A stretch of 64,000 bases of DNA from Saccharothrix saharensis (lineage in GTDB: Bacteria; Actinomycetota; Actinomycetes; Mycobacteriales; Pseudonocardiaceae): positions 8,071,386 to 8,135,385 of the forward strand of contig NZ_VFPP01000001.1 of assembly GCF_006716745.1 (NCBI RefSeq). Reading direction: 5' to 3'. The notes below the pieces were generated by a model, which saw only the letters and a list, made by a program, of their open reading frames with translations, ran no database searches and was not told the origin of the DNA. Position numbers and translations under genes: made by a program. This document shows positions 9,008 to 16,097 of the stretch, one piece after another (position 1 is the first letter of the stretch; every line of letters starts with the position of its first letter).

Positions 9008-10389
9008 TCGGTGATCTCCTGGGTGGAAGGCGGCTCGCGCCGCACCGGACGGCCCTCGGTGTCGTGCGTGTCGAAGTAGCGCCCGGCCAGGCGCAACCGG
9101 TGTGCGTGCAGGACCATGACCGTGCCCAGCACGAGCTGGACGACGCTGCGCCACACGTCCTCCCACCGGTCCCGCACCCGCAGGAACGCGCCGAGCGCGC
9201 CCAGCCCGCGCGGCGACTCGCCCGCGCGGACCAGCAGGCACGGGCCGCCGCTCGGCAGCGATCGGGTGTGCGTGACCGTCGAGTGCGGCGTCACGCGCCG
9301 CAGCACCTCGCGGGTCGCCGCGCGCAGCGCCAGCGGGGACAGCCGCCACGCCGGGCACGGCCGGTTGGCGGCGACGCCGAACGGGATGTGGTGCGCCGCA
9401 CGGGAGTCCGGGTGCTCCCAGCGGTCCGGGTCGAACACGTCCGGCCGCGGTGAGCCGGTGGCGTGGTAGTCGGGGTAGCTGAAGCACAGCACCGACCCGG
9501 CGGGCAGCGTGGTGCGCCCGTCCAGCTCGATGTCGGCGGTGGTGATGCGGTGCGCGATGCCGAACAGCGGGTACATCCGCATGGTCTCGTCCAGCACGTG
9601 GGCGAAGTAGCGCTCGTCGCGCGCGAGCCGTGCCGCCACGTGCGGGTGTTGCGCCAGCGCGAGCAGCAGGTGCGCCATGGCCTCGGACATCTGCACGACG
9701 GCCGTGTTGAAGAACGTGCCCTGGAGGTAGTGCACCTGCTCGGTGGGCGACAGGCTCGCGGGCAGCGGTCGCCGCACGTCGCCCGCCGCGACGCGCCGGG
9801 CCAGGTAGCGGGTCAACCGGGCCCGCCGGGCGGGGTGCCGCAGGCTGACGCACTTCAGCGACCGCACCACGTCGTCGGCGTGGCCCACGATCAGGTCACG
9901 CGCCGCGCGCGGGCACGGCTCGTCGAACACCAGCTCGTGGAAGTACTCCGCCCACACCGGCATCATCAGGTCGCGCAGCCGCACGAGCGTGACCGGTCCG
10001 GTGACCACCTCGTCGAGCACCCGATTGGTGCAGCGGGCCGCGGCCTCGGACAGCACGTCGCCCGGCCCGGACAGCAGCGCGCGGGTCGTGCGGGCCACGT
10101 CGTCGTAGCGCGGACCGGCCTCCAGGTGCTCCTGGTGCACCTCCGGGCCGGGAGACAACCAGTACCAGAACAAATCCGACAGGCCCGCGCCCCGGCTGCG
10201 GCCGTTCGCCGCCGGGTGCCCGTAGACCTCCTCGAACCGGTCCGGTCCGACGTCGGCGTTGGGGAACGTGATCGCGCGGTCCCCGTTGACCTTCTCGAAC
10301 ACCTTGCCGCGCAGCGCCACGACCCGCGCGGGCAGCCACTTCGGCGCGGTCAGCACCGCCGCGGCGGCGAGCACCCCGGTCAGCCACAC
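9004..10389 (-). CDS. cytochrome P450 with N-terminal hydrophobic anchor
   Basis: 461 aa. Heme loop IPFGVAANRPCPAW places the ligand at Cys345, and ExxR is E268-T-M-R271. The FGxxxNRPCPA form resembles class E/fatty-acid-type P450s more than the usual soluble actinobacterial form. Residues 3-15 are hydrophobic. The I-helix region (YLQGTFFNTAVVQMSEAM) lacks a clear acid-threonine pair. GTG start at 10389 overlaps the upstream oxidase stop by 10 nt and has a GGAGGGG site about 12 nt upstream. No ferredoxin or reductase is nearby. Substrate unknown; context suggests an aryl compound from the ammonia-lyase. Confidence 0.85.
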   Translation of the reverse strand: MWLTGVLAAAAVLTAPKWLPARVVALRGKVFEKVNGDRAITFPNADVGPDRFEEVYGHPAANGRSRGAGLSDLFWYWLSPGPEVHQEHLEAGPRYDDVARTTRALLSGPGDVLSEAAARCTNRVLDEVVTGPVTLVRLRDLMMPVWAEYFHELVFDEPCPRAARDLIVGHADDVVRSLKCVSLRHPARRARLTRYLARRVAAGDVRRPLPASLSPTEQVHYLQGTFFNTAVVQMSEAMAHLLLALAQHPHVAARLARDERYFAHVLDETMRMYPLFGIAHRITTADIELDGRTTLPAGSVLCFSYPDYHATGSPRPDVFDPDRWEHPDSRAAHHIPFGVAANRPCPAWRLSPLALRAATREVLRRVTPHSTVTHTRSLPSGGPCLLVRAGESPRGLGALGAFLRVRDRWEDVWRSVVQLVLGTVMVLHAHRLRLAGRYFDTHDTEGRPVRREPPSTQEITE

Positions 10390-11459
10390 CGCGCGGACAC
10401 CCCCCTCCCGCGCGTGACGACGAGGTCGCGGGTGAGGTCGGCCGGGTCACGGCCGCCGCACAGCGCGAGCACGTGGTCGAACTCGTCCCGCAGCAGGTCG
10501 AGCACGCGGCCCACCCCCGCGGCACCGTCCGCGGCCAACCCCCACAGCACGGGCCGGCCGACGCCGACGGCCGCCGCGCCGAGCGCGAGCGCCACGGCGA
10601 CGTCACCGCCGCCGCGCACACCCCCGTCCAGGACCACCGGCACCCGGCCCGCGACCGCGTCGACCACCGCGGGCAGCGCCTCCACCGCGGCGGGCGCGAG
10701 GTCGGACTGGCGGCCGCCGTGGTTGGACACCACGACTCCGGCGACCCCGTGCTCCACCGCCAGCACCGCGTCACGCGGGTGGAGCACCCCCTTGAGCCAC
10801 AACGGCAGCGACGTCGTCTCCCGCAGCCGGTCCAGGTGGTCCCACGACACCTCCGGTGACATCACGATGTCCCGCACGCCGCCGGGGAGGTCCCGCATGT
10901 TCTCCGTCGCGAGCCCCGCCGGCAGGTCGTGGAAGCCGTGCTCGGCGTCGCGGCGGTGCCGGCCGAACACCGGCGAGTCCACCGTGACGACCAGCGCCGT
11001 GCAGCCCGCGCGTTCGGCCCGTTCGACCAGGCACGCGGTCACGGCCTCGTCGGGCTGCGGGTAGAGCTGGAACCACACCGACGCGGTCGCGTCCACCGAC
11101 CGCGCCGCCGCGACCACGTCACCGATCGCCACCGTCGACGCCACTCCCGACACGAGCACCGTCCCCGCCGCCGCGGCGGCACGCGCCGTGGCCACCTCGC
11201 CCTCCGGGTGGGCCAGCCGGTGGAACGCGGTCGGCGCGACCAGCACCGGCAGGCGCAGCCGGCCGCCGGGCAGGTCGACGGTCAGGTCCCGGGTCGCCCG
11301 GCCGCGCAACACCCGCGGCAGCAGGGCCAGGCGGCGGAACGCGGCCTCGTTCTCCCCGAGCACGACTTCGTCGCCGACACCGCCCGCGTAGTAGTCGTAG
11401 TGCACGGGGTCGAGCACCGCGCGGGCCTTCTCGCGCAGCTCGGCGAGCCCGGTGTTCAC
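10380..11459 (-). CDS. FMN-dependent alpha-hydroxy-acid oxidase/dehydrogenase
   Basis: 359 aa, the length of glycolate oxidase and hydroxymandelate oxidase (Hmo). The active site is visible: VVSNHGGRQSD with catalytic His and substrate-binding Arg, VPVVLDGGVRGGGDVAVALALGAAAVGVGRP for the FMN phosphate, and APTAFHRLAHPEGE near the N-terminus. It would oxidise an (S)-alpha-hydroxy acid to the 2-oxo acid. GTG start overlaps the preceding stop by 4 nt. Beside a tyrosine-type ammonia-lyase, an aryl-hydroxy-acid substrate is a reasonable guess. Confidence 0.9.
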   Translation of the reverse strand: MNTGLAELREKARAVLDPVHYDYYAGGVGDEVVLGENEAAFRRLALLPRVLRGRATRDLTVDLPGGRLRLPVLVAPTAFHRLAHPEGEVATARAAAAAGTVLVSGVASTVAIGDVVAAARSVDATASVWFQLYPQPDEAVTACLVERAERAGCTALVVTVDSPVFGRHRRDAEHGFHDLPAGLATENMRDLPGGVRDIVMSPEVSWDHLDRLRETTSLPLWLKGVLHPRDAVLAVEHGVAGVVVSNHGGRQSDLAPAAVEALPAVVDAVAGRVPVVLDGGVRGGGDVAVALALGAAAVGVGRPVLWGLAADGAAGVGRVLDLLRDEFDHVLALCGGRDPADLTRDLVVTRGRGVSARCG

Positions 11460-13033
11460 GCCGGACCCGCCGCGGCGAGCCGGGCGCGCAGGAACGCCAG
11501 CAGCGGCGCCCGGTGCACGTCCTCGCTGTCCCACTCGTTCTCCAGGTTCTCGGTGAGGTGGTGCTCGCCGAGCAGCGTTCCGGCGCGGAAGTGCCGGACC
11601 ACCGGGTGCAGGTAGCGGCCGTCCAGCCCGCTGGTGTCCTCCTGGGACACCCGGCCCGCGGTGATGTCGAACGGGTTGACCTTGTCGTGGTCGGCGCCGT
11701 ACTCCAGCGTCACGGTCAGGTAGGACCCGACGTCGCCGAAGTCGCCTCGCGCCACCGCCTCGTGCAGGTGGTCCACCGGCACCTCCTCGACCAGGCGGAG
11801 CGCGCCGTCCGGTCCGACCAGCACGGCGTCGGCCATGAACGCGAACAGCTGCCACAACGCGGACGTGCGGTTGACCCGTTCGATGACGGCGTCGGTCACC
11901 GCCTCGGGGGTGGGCGCGAGGTCGCGGCTCGGCCACGCCACCCCGTGGTAGCGGTGCTCCAGGACGTGGTGCAGCGCCCGCACCCCGTACCGGAAGCCGT
12001 GGATGAACCCGCTGGTCGACTTCTTGAAGTCCCGGGCCTGCGTGATGGTGCCCGCGAAGAACAGGTCGGGCACGTTCACCGACTCCCACGCGGCGGTCTG
12101 CTCGGGGAACCGGTCGTTGATCGTCAGCCGCGGCCGGCAGTCGGGCGCGAAGATCGACGCGTCGAACCGGAAGCCCGTCGCGAGGATCACCCGGTCGTAG
12201 CGGATCTCCTTGACCCGTTCCGCGACGCGCGCGAACGCCACCCGCACGAGGTAGCCGTCGCCGTCGCGCCGGATGTCCACGACCCGCCCGTCCAGCACCG
12301 CGTTCTGCGACTTGAGCTGGTAGGTGTCGAGGAAGTTGTTGTTCACCGCGCGCAGGTGGCCGACGAAGTGCGTCTGCCACGCCAGCTTCAGCGACCCCGG
12401 CCCGACCACGTGGATGACCGCCGCGGTCTCGACCAGGTTGTCGGCGGTCTCGAACGCCGAGTTGCCGCGCCCGATGATCAGCACCTTGCGGCCGGTGAAG
12501 TCGGCCGGGTCCACGGAGACCTCGTCGTACCGCTCGGCCAGCTCCACCCCGTCGATCGGCGGCACGTACGGCCGGGACACCCCGGTGGCCACGATGAGCC
12601 GCCGTGCCCGGTAGGTGTCGCCGCGCCGGTCGCGCAGCACGAAGTCGTCCGGCCGGGTCACCTCCACCACCGACGTGCCGTAGCGGATCGGCAGGTCGTT
12701 CTTCGCGGCGAAGTCGCCCAGGTAGCGCAGCAGGTCGTCGGCGTGCGGGAAGTAGCGGGGCGTGTAGCCGGTGAACAGCAGCGCCGGGTCGTCGGACAGC
12801 AGCGAGTTCCAGTCGGTGCGCAGGTTCAGCTCCGGGTCGTCCCACCCGGTGACGGGCTTGTTGATGGAGATCAGGGTGCGGTGGCGGGGGAAGCGGGTGA
12901 AGAACGCGCCGGGCGCGTCACCGGCCTCGAGCACGAGGTGGTCCCGACCGGCGCGGGAGAGCAGGTACGACGCCTGCAACCCCGCCGGGCCGGCGCCGAG
13001 CACGAGACAGTCCGTGGAAACCTCGCTGGACAC
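11456..13033 (-). CDS. FAD/NAD(P)-dependent oxidoreductase, FOXRED2-like (copy 1)
   Basis: 525 aa flavoprotein. FAD-binding motif LGAGPAGLQ at residues 12-20, a second Rossmann motif IIGRGNSAFETADNL near residue 187 for NAD(P)H, and ATGFRFD near the FAD pyrophosphate. Conserved blocks shared with the copy at 14481-16031 include PRHRTLISINK, AVNNNFLDTYQLKS, DFKKSTSGFIHGFRYGVRAL and ENLENEWD. The overall form matches FOXRED2-like and N- or Baeyer-Villiger-type flavin monooxygenases, but the classical FxGxxxHxxxY fingerprint is absent. ATG has an AGAGGAG site and follows the ligase by 12 nt. Reaction unknown. Confidence 0.85.
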   Translation of the reverse strand: MSSEVSTDCLVLGAGPAGLQASYLLSRAGRDHLVLEAGDAPGAFFTRFPRHRTLISINKPVTGWDDPELNLRTDWNSLLSDDPALLFTGYTPRYFPHADDLLRYLGDFAAKNDLPIRYGTSVVEVTRPDDFVLRDRRGDTYRARRLIVATGVSRPYVPPIDGVELAERYDEVSVDPADFTGRKVLIIGRGNSAFETADNLVETAAVIHVVGPGSLKLAWQTHFVGHLRAVNNNFLDTYQLKSQNAVLDGRVVDIRRDGDGYLVRVAFARVAERVKEIRYDRVILATGFRFDASIFAPDCRPRLTINDRFPEQTAAWESVNVPDLFFAGTITQARDFKKSTSGFIHGFRYGVRALHHVLEHRYHGVAWPSRDLAPTPEAVTDAVIERVNRTSALWQLFAFMADAVLVGPDGALRLVEEVPVDHLHEAVARGDFGDVGSYLTVTLEYGADHDKVNPFDITAGRVSQEDTSGLDGRYLHPVVRHFRAGTLLGEHHLTENLENEWDSEDVHRAPLLAFLRARLAAAGPA

Positions 13034-13045
13034 GACAGTTCTCCT

Positions 13046-14494
13046 CTACTTCGGGGAGTGGGACAGCAGGCGCTTGTCCGGCTTGCCGCTGGGCGCGAGC
13101 GGCGGCGCGGCGATCGGGGTCACGCGCGTCGGCGCGCACGCCGCGCCCAGCCGGGCGGTCACCCACTCGCGCAGCGCGGCCGGGTCGGGCGACCGGCCGC
13201 CGGCGGGCACGACGAACGCGTGCACCGCCTCACCGGTGTCGTCGTCCGGCACGGCCACCACGTAGGCCTCGGCGATGTCCGGGTGCTCGGCGATGACGCG
13301 TTCGATCGGGCCCGCGTAGTGCGGGGTGGCGTTGACGATGACCACGTCCCGGGTCCGCCCGGTCAGCGTCAGGTGGCCGGCGGCGTCGAGCCGGCCCAGG
13401 TCGCGGGTGCGCACCCAGCCGCCGGTGAAGACCTCGGCCGACCGCTCCGGGTCGGCCCAGTACCCCTCCGCCTGGGCCGGGGTGCGGACGAACAGCTCGC
13501 CGTCCACGCCGGCCGGCACCGGCGTGCCGTCCGCGTCGCGGACCTCGACCAGCACCGACGCCGGCGGCACGCCGACCGTGCCGGGCGGGTCGGCCGGGGT
13601 CGCCAGCGAGATGGTGCCCGTCTCGGTCTGGCCGTAGCCGTGGAACACCACCGGTCCGAGCACGTCCAGCGCCTCGCGGTGCCGGTCGGCGGTCAGCGGC
13701 GACCCGGACACCAGCAGCGCCCGCAACGACGACAGGTCGGCCGGGTCGCGGCGCTGCGCGGCGACGAGCTTCGCCAGCCGCGGCACCGTGACCACGCTCG
13801 CCGAGGCCCGGTGGCGGGTGATCGCGTCGGGCAGCGCGGGCCGGTCGGCGACGACCACCGTGCCGCCCGCGGTGAGGGCCAGCACGGCGTACTCGAACAT
13901 CACCTGGCTCGACAGCGTCCCGAACACCAGGTAGCGGTCCAGCCGGGACGCCAGCTCCCGGATCGCGGGCGGCCACGCGTCCGGTCGCGCGGTCCACGCG
14001 GCCGTCATCGCGGCGTAGGTCTGGGCGCACGCCTTGGGCTCGCCCGTGCTGCCGCTGGTGTGCAGCAGCCTGGCCACGTCACCGGGCCGGCCCGCGCACA
14101 CCGGCGGACCGGCCGCCCGGGTCCGGCTCAGCGCGTCGACGGTGAGCCCGTCCGACCCGTCCGACTGGGTGACCACGGCCGCGACGTCGAGGTCGAGCAG
14201 GTGCCGCACCTGGTCGTCGGTCAGGCCGGGCCGCACGCCGAGCACCCGCCCGCCCACCGCGTGCGCGGCGAGGATCGTGGCGAACGCCTCCGGCGTGACG
14301 CCGAGCCGCAGCGCGATCCCGTCACCCGGGCCCAGCCCGGCCCGCCGCAGCCCGGCCGCGATCCGCGCGACCAGGTCGAGCAGCTCCGCGCCGGTCACCG
14401 CGCGCGAGCCGTGTTCGAACACCGGCCGGTCCGCGGCGGTGGCGAGGACGTCGAGCACCGCGCGCGGGAACGGCTCGGCGTCACGCGCCGGCAA
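13046..14494 (-). CDS. AMP-forming acyl/aryl ligase (ANL superfamily)
   Basis: 482 aa. The A3 P-loop LLHTSGSTGEPKA spans residues 143-155; GYGQTETG (A5), RTRDLGRLDAAGHL (A7) and GRTRDVVIV (A8) follow; the A10 lysine is K471 in APSGKPDKRLL. It activates a carboxylate as acyl-AMP and passes it to CoA or another acceptor. Beside a tyrosine-type ammonia-lyase, p-coumarate (or beta-tyrosine) is the obvious candidate, but no carrier protein is encoded nearby. The start is taken as TTG at 14494, four nt after an AAGGAG inside the end of the upstream gene, giving a 14-nt overlap. Confidence 0.87.
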   Translation of the reverse strand: MPARDAEPFPRAVLDVLATAADRPVFEHGSRAVTGAELLDLVARIAAGLRRAGLGPGDGIALRLGVTPEAFATILAAHAVGGRVLGVRPGLTDDQVRHLLDLDVAAVVTQSDGSDGLTVDALSRTRAAGPPVCAGRPGDVARLLHTSGSTGEPKACAQTYAAMTAAWTARPDAWPPAIRELASRLDRYLVFGTLSSQVMFEYAVLALTAGGTVVVADRPALPDAITRHRASASVVTVPRLAKLVAAQRRDPADLSSLRALLVSGSPLTADRHREALDVLGPVVFHGYGQTETGTISLATPADPPGTVGVPPASVLVEVRDADGTPVPAGVDGELFVRTPAQAEGYWADPERSAEVFTGGWVRTRDLGRLDAAGHLTLTGRTRDVVIVNATPHYAGPIERVIAEHPDIAEAYVVAVPDDDTGEAVHAFVVPAGGRSPDPAALREWVTARLGAACAPTRVTPIAAPPLAPSGKPDKRLLSHSPK

Positions 14495-16031
14495 GGCACT
14501 CCTTCACGAACGCGGCCAGCGGCTGCTGGTGCACCGCGGGCAGGTCCCACTCGTTCTCCAGGTTCTCGGCCAGGTGGTGGGTCCCGGCGAGCACGCCGTC
14601 GCGGTAGTGGCGCACGACCGGGTGCAGGTAGCTCGCGTCGTGCGCGTTGGCGGCGTCGTTCTCCGCCACGCGCGGGACGGTGATGTCGAACGGGTCCACG
14701 GTGTCGTGGTCGGGCCCGTACTCCAGCGTGGCGACGAACCGGTGCTCGGCCGGGCCGAGGCCGCCGTCGGCGAGGTACGCGACCGGCACCTCCTCCTCGT
14801 AGCGCGCGACGCCGTCGGAGACGGTCACCACGTCGCCCATCACCGCGAACTGCTGCCACAGCCCGGACGACCGGTTCACCCGGGCCACCAGCGCGTCGCT
14901 GATCGCCTCGGGGGAGGCGGCCAGCTCGGTCGCCGGCCACGGCGTGCCGTGGTGGCGGGCGCCGAGGATGCGGTGCAGGGCGCGGACGCCGTAGCGGAAG
15001 CCGTGGATGAACCCGCTGGTGGACTTCTTGAAGTCGCGCTGCTGGGTGACGGTGCCCGCGAAGTACAGGCCGGGCACCGTGGTCGACTCGAACGCGGACG
15101 TCTGCTCGGGGAACCGGTCGTCGATCACCAGCTTCGGGCGGCAGCCCTCGTCGAACACCGAGGCGTCGAACCGGAACCCGGTGCACGCCACGATCCGGTC
15201 GTACGCCAGCTCCCGCAACGCCTCGACCGTGCGCGCGTAGCGGAACAGGACGCGGAACCCGCCGCCGGGGCGGGGCTCGATCAGCTCCACCGTGCCGTCG
15301 AGGACGGCGTTGCCCGACTTGAGCTGGTAGGTGTCGAGGAAGTTGTTGTTCACCGCGCGCAGGTGCCCGACGTAGTGCGTCTGCCACGCCAACCGCACCG
15401 AGTGCGGCCCGGCCACGTGGACGACCGCCGCGTGCTCCACCAGGGCGTCGGCGGTCTCGAACCCGGAGTTGCCCTTGCCGATCACCAGCACCCGCTGGTC
15501 GGTGAACGACCCGGGGTCGGTGTCGAACGTGTCGTAGCGCTCGGCGTGCTCGATGCCGGGGATGGGCGGCACGTGGAGCTGCGACACCCCGGTGGCCATC
15601 ACGACCCGTGCGGCCTGCCGGGTGTGCCCGCTCCCGTCGAGCACGGCGAACCCGTCGCCGTCGCGGGAGATCCGGGTGACCTCGGTGTCGTAGTGGACCC
15701 GGACGCCGGTGGCGGCGGCGAAGTCGGCCAGGTAGCGGACCAGGTCGTCGGCGGCCGGGAAGTACCGGCCGCTGTAGCGGGTGAACAGCAGCTCCGGGTC
15801 GTCGGTCAGCAACGAGTTCCAGTCCATCCGGAGCCGTCGTTCCGGGTCGGCGTGCCCGGTGTGGACCTTGTTGATGGAGATGAGGGTGCGGTGCCGGGGG
15901 TAGCGGGTGAAGAACGTGCCCGGCCCGGTGCCGCGTTCCAGGACGGCGTAGTCGCGGCCGTCGCGCTCCAGCAGGGCGGCGAGCTGCAGGCCGGCCGGTC
16001 CGGCCCCGATGATCAGGTAGTCGTGCGCCAT
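14481..16031 (-). CDS. FAD/NAD(P)-dependent oxidoreductase, FOXRED2-like (copy 2)
   Basis: 516 aa paralogue of the copy at 11456-13033. FAD motif IIGAGPAGLQL lies at residues 7-17, a second nucleotide motif is VIGKGNSGFETADAL, and it has the same PRHRTLISINK, AVNNNFLDTYQLKS and RDFKKSTSGFIHGFRYG blocks. First gene of the six-gene minus-strand operon; ATG at 16031, 63 nt from the divergent ammonia-lyase GTG. Having two full-length related flavoproteins interleaved with a ligase suggests two successive oxidations or a heteromeric enzyme. Product not predictable. Confidence 0.85.
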   Translation of the reverse strand: MAHDYLIIGAGPAGLQLAALLERDGRDYAVLERGTGPGTFFTRYPRHRTLISINKVHTGHADPERRLRMDWNSLLTDDPELLFTRYSGRYFPAADDLVRYLADFAAATGVRVHYDTEVTRISRDGDGFAVLDGSGHTRQAARVVMATGVSQLHVPPIPGIEHAERYDTFDTDPGSFTDQRVLVIGKGNSGFETADALVEHAAVVHVAGPHSVRLAWQTHYVGHLRAVNNNFLDTYQLKSGNAVLDGTVELIEPRPGGGFRVLFRYARTVEALRELAYDRIVACTGFRFDASVFDEGCRPKLVIDDRFPEQTSAFESTTVPGLYFAGTVTQQRDFKKSTSGFIHGFRYGVRALHRILGARHHGTPWPATELAASPEAISDALVARVNRSSGLWQQFAVMGDVVTVSDGVARYEEEVPVAYLADGGLGPAEHRFVATLEYGPDHDTVDPFDITVPRVAENDAANAHDASYLHPVVRHYRDGVLAGTHHLAENLENEWDLPAVHQQPLAAFVKECLAGA

Positions 16032-16052
16032 GGGCTCGGAAGCTACGCACCG

Positions 16053-16074
16053 GATCTCAGAACTCTCTGAGATC
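16053..16074. promoter_or_regulatory. inverted-repeat operator between divergent units
   Basis: Perfect 9-bp arms GATCTCAGA and TCTGAGATC separated by 4 nt, in the middle of the 63-bp gap between FAD oxidoreductase copy 2 (minus) and the ammonia-lyase (plus). Its position overlaps the expected -35 of the lyase promoter, so a single dimeric regulator could control both directions. No adjacent regulator is certain; the two-component system at 17.7-19.7 kb and the SARPs are candidates. Confidence 0.75.
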
Positions 16075-16078
16075 GGCT

Positions 16079-16097
16079 GCCTACCGTCGGTGCCGTG
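16079..16097 (+). promoter_or_regulatory. candidate leaderless promoter/start of ammonia-lyase
   Basis: CCTACCGT followed by 7 nt and then the GTG start. TACCGT fits the actinobacterial -10 (TANNNT), with the transcription start expected at or next to the GTG, and no Shine-Dalgarno is present. The same CCTACCGT-N7-GTG arrangement occurs before the gene at 53216. Confidence 0.5.

Noticed and set aside
11513-14683. 1056-codon plus-strand open frame over the flavoprotein/ligase region
   Set aside because: Antisense shadow of FAD oxidoreductase copy 1 and the AMP-ligase; composition is typical of a shadow and no ribosome site is present.
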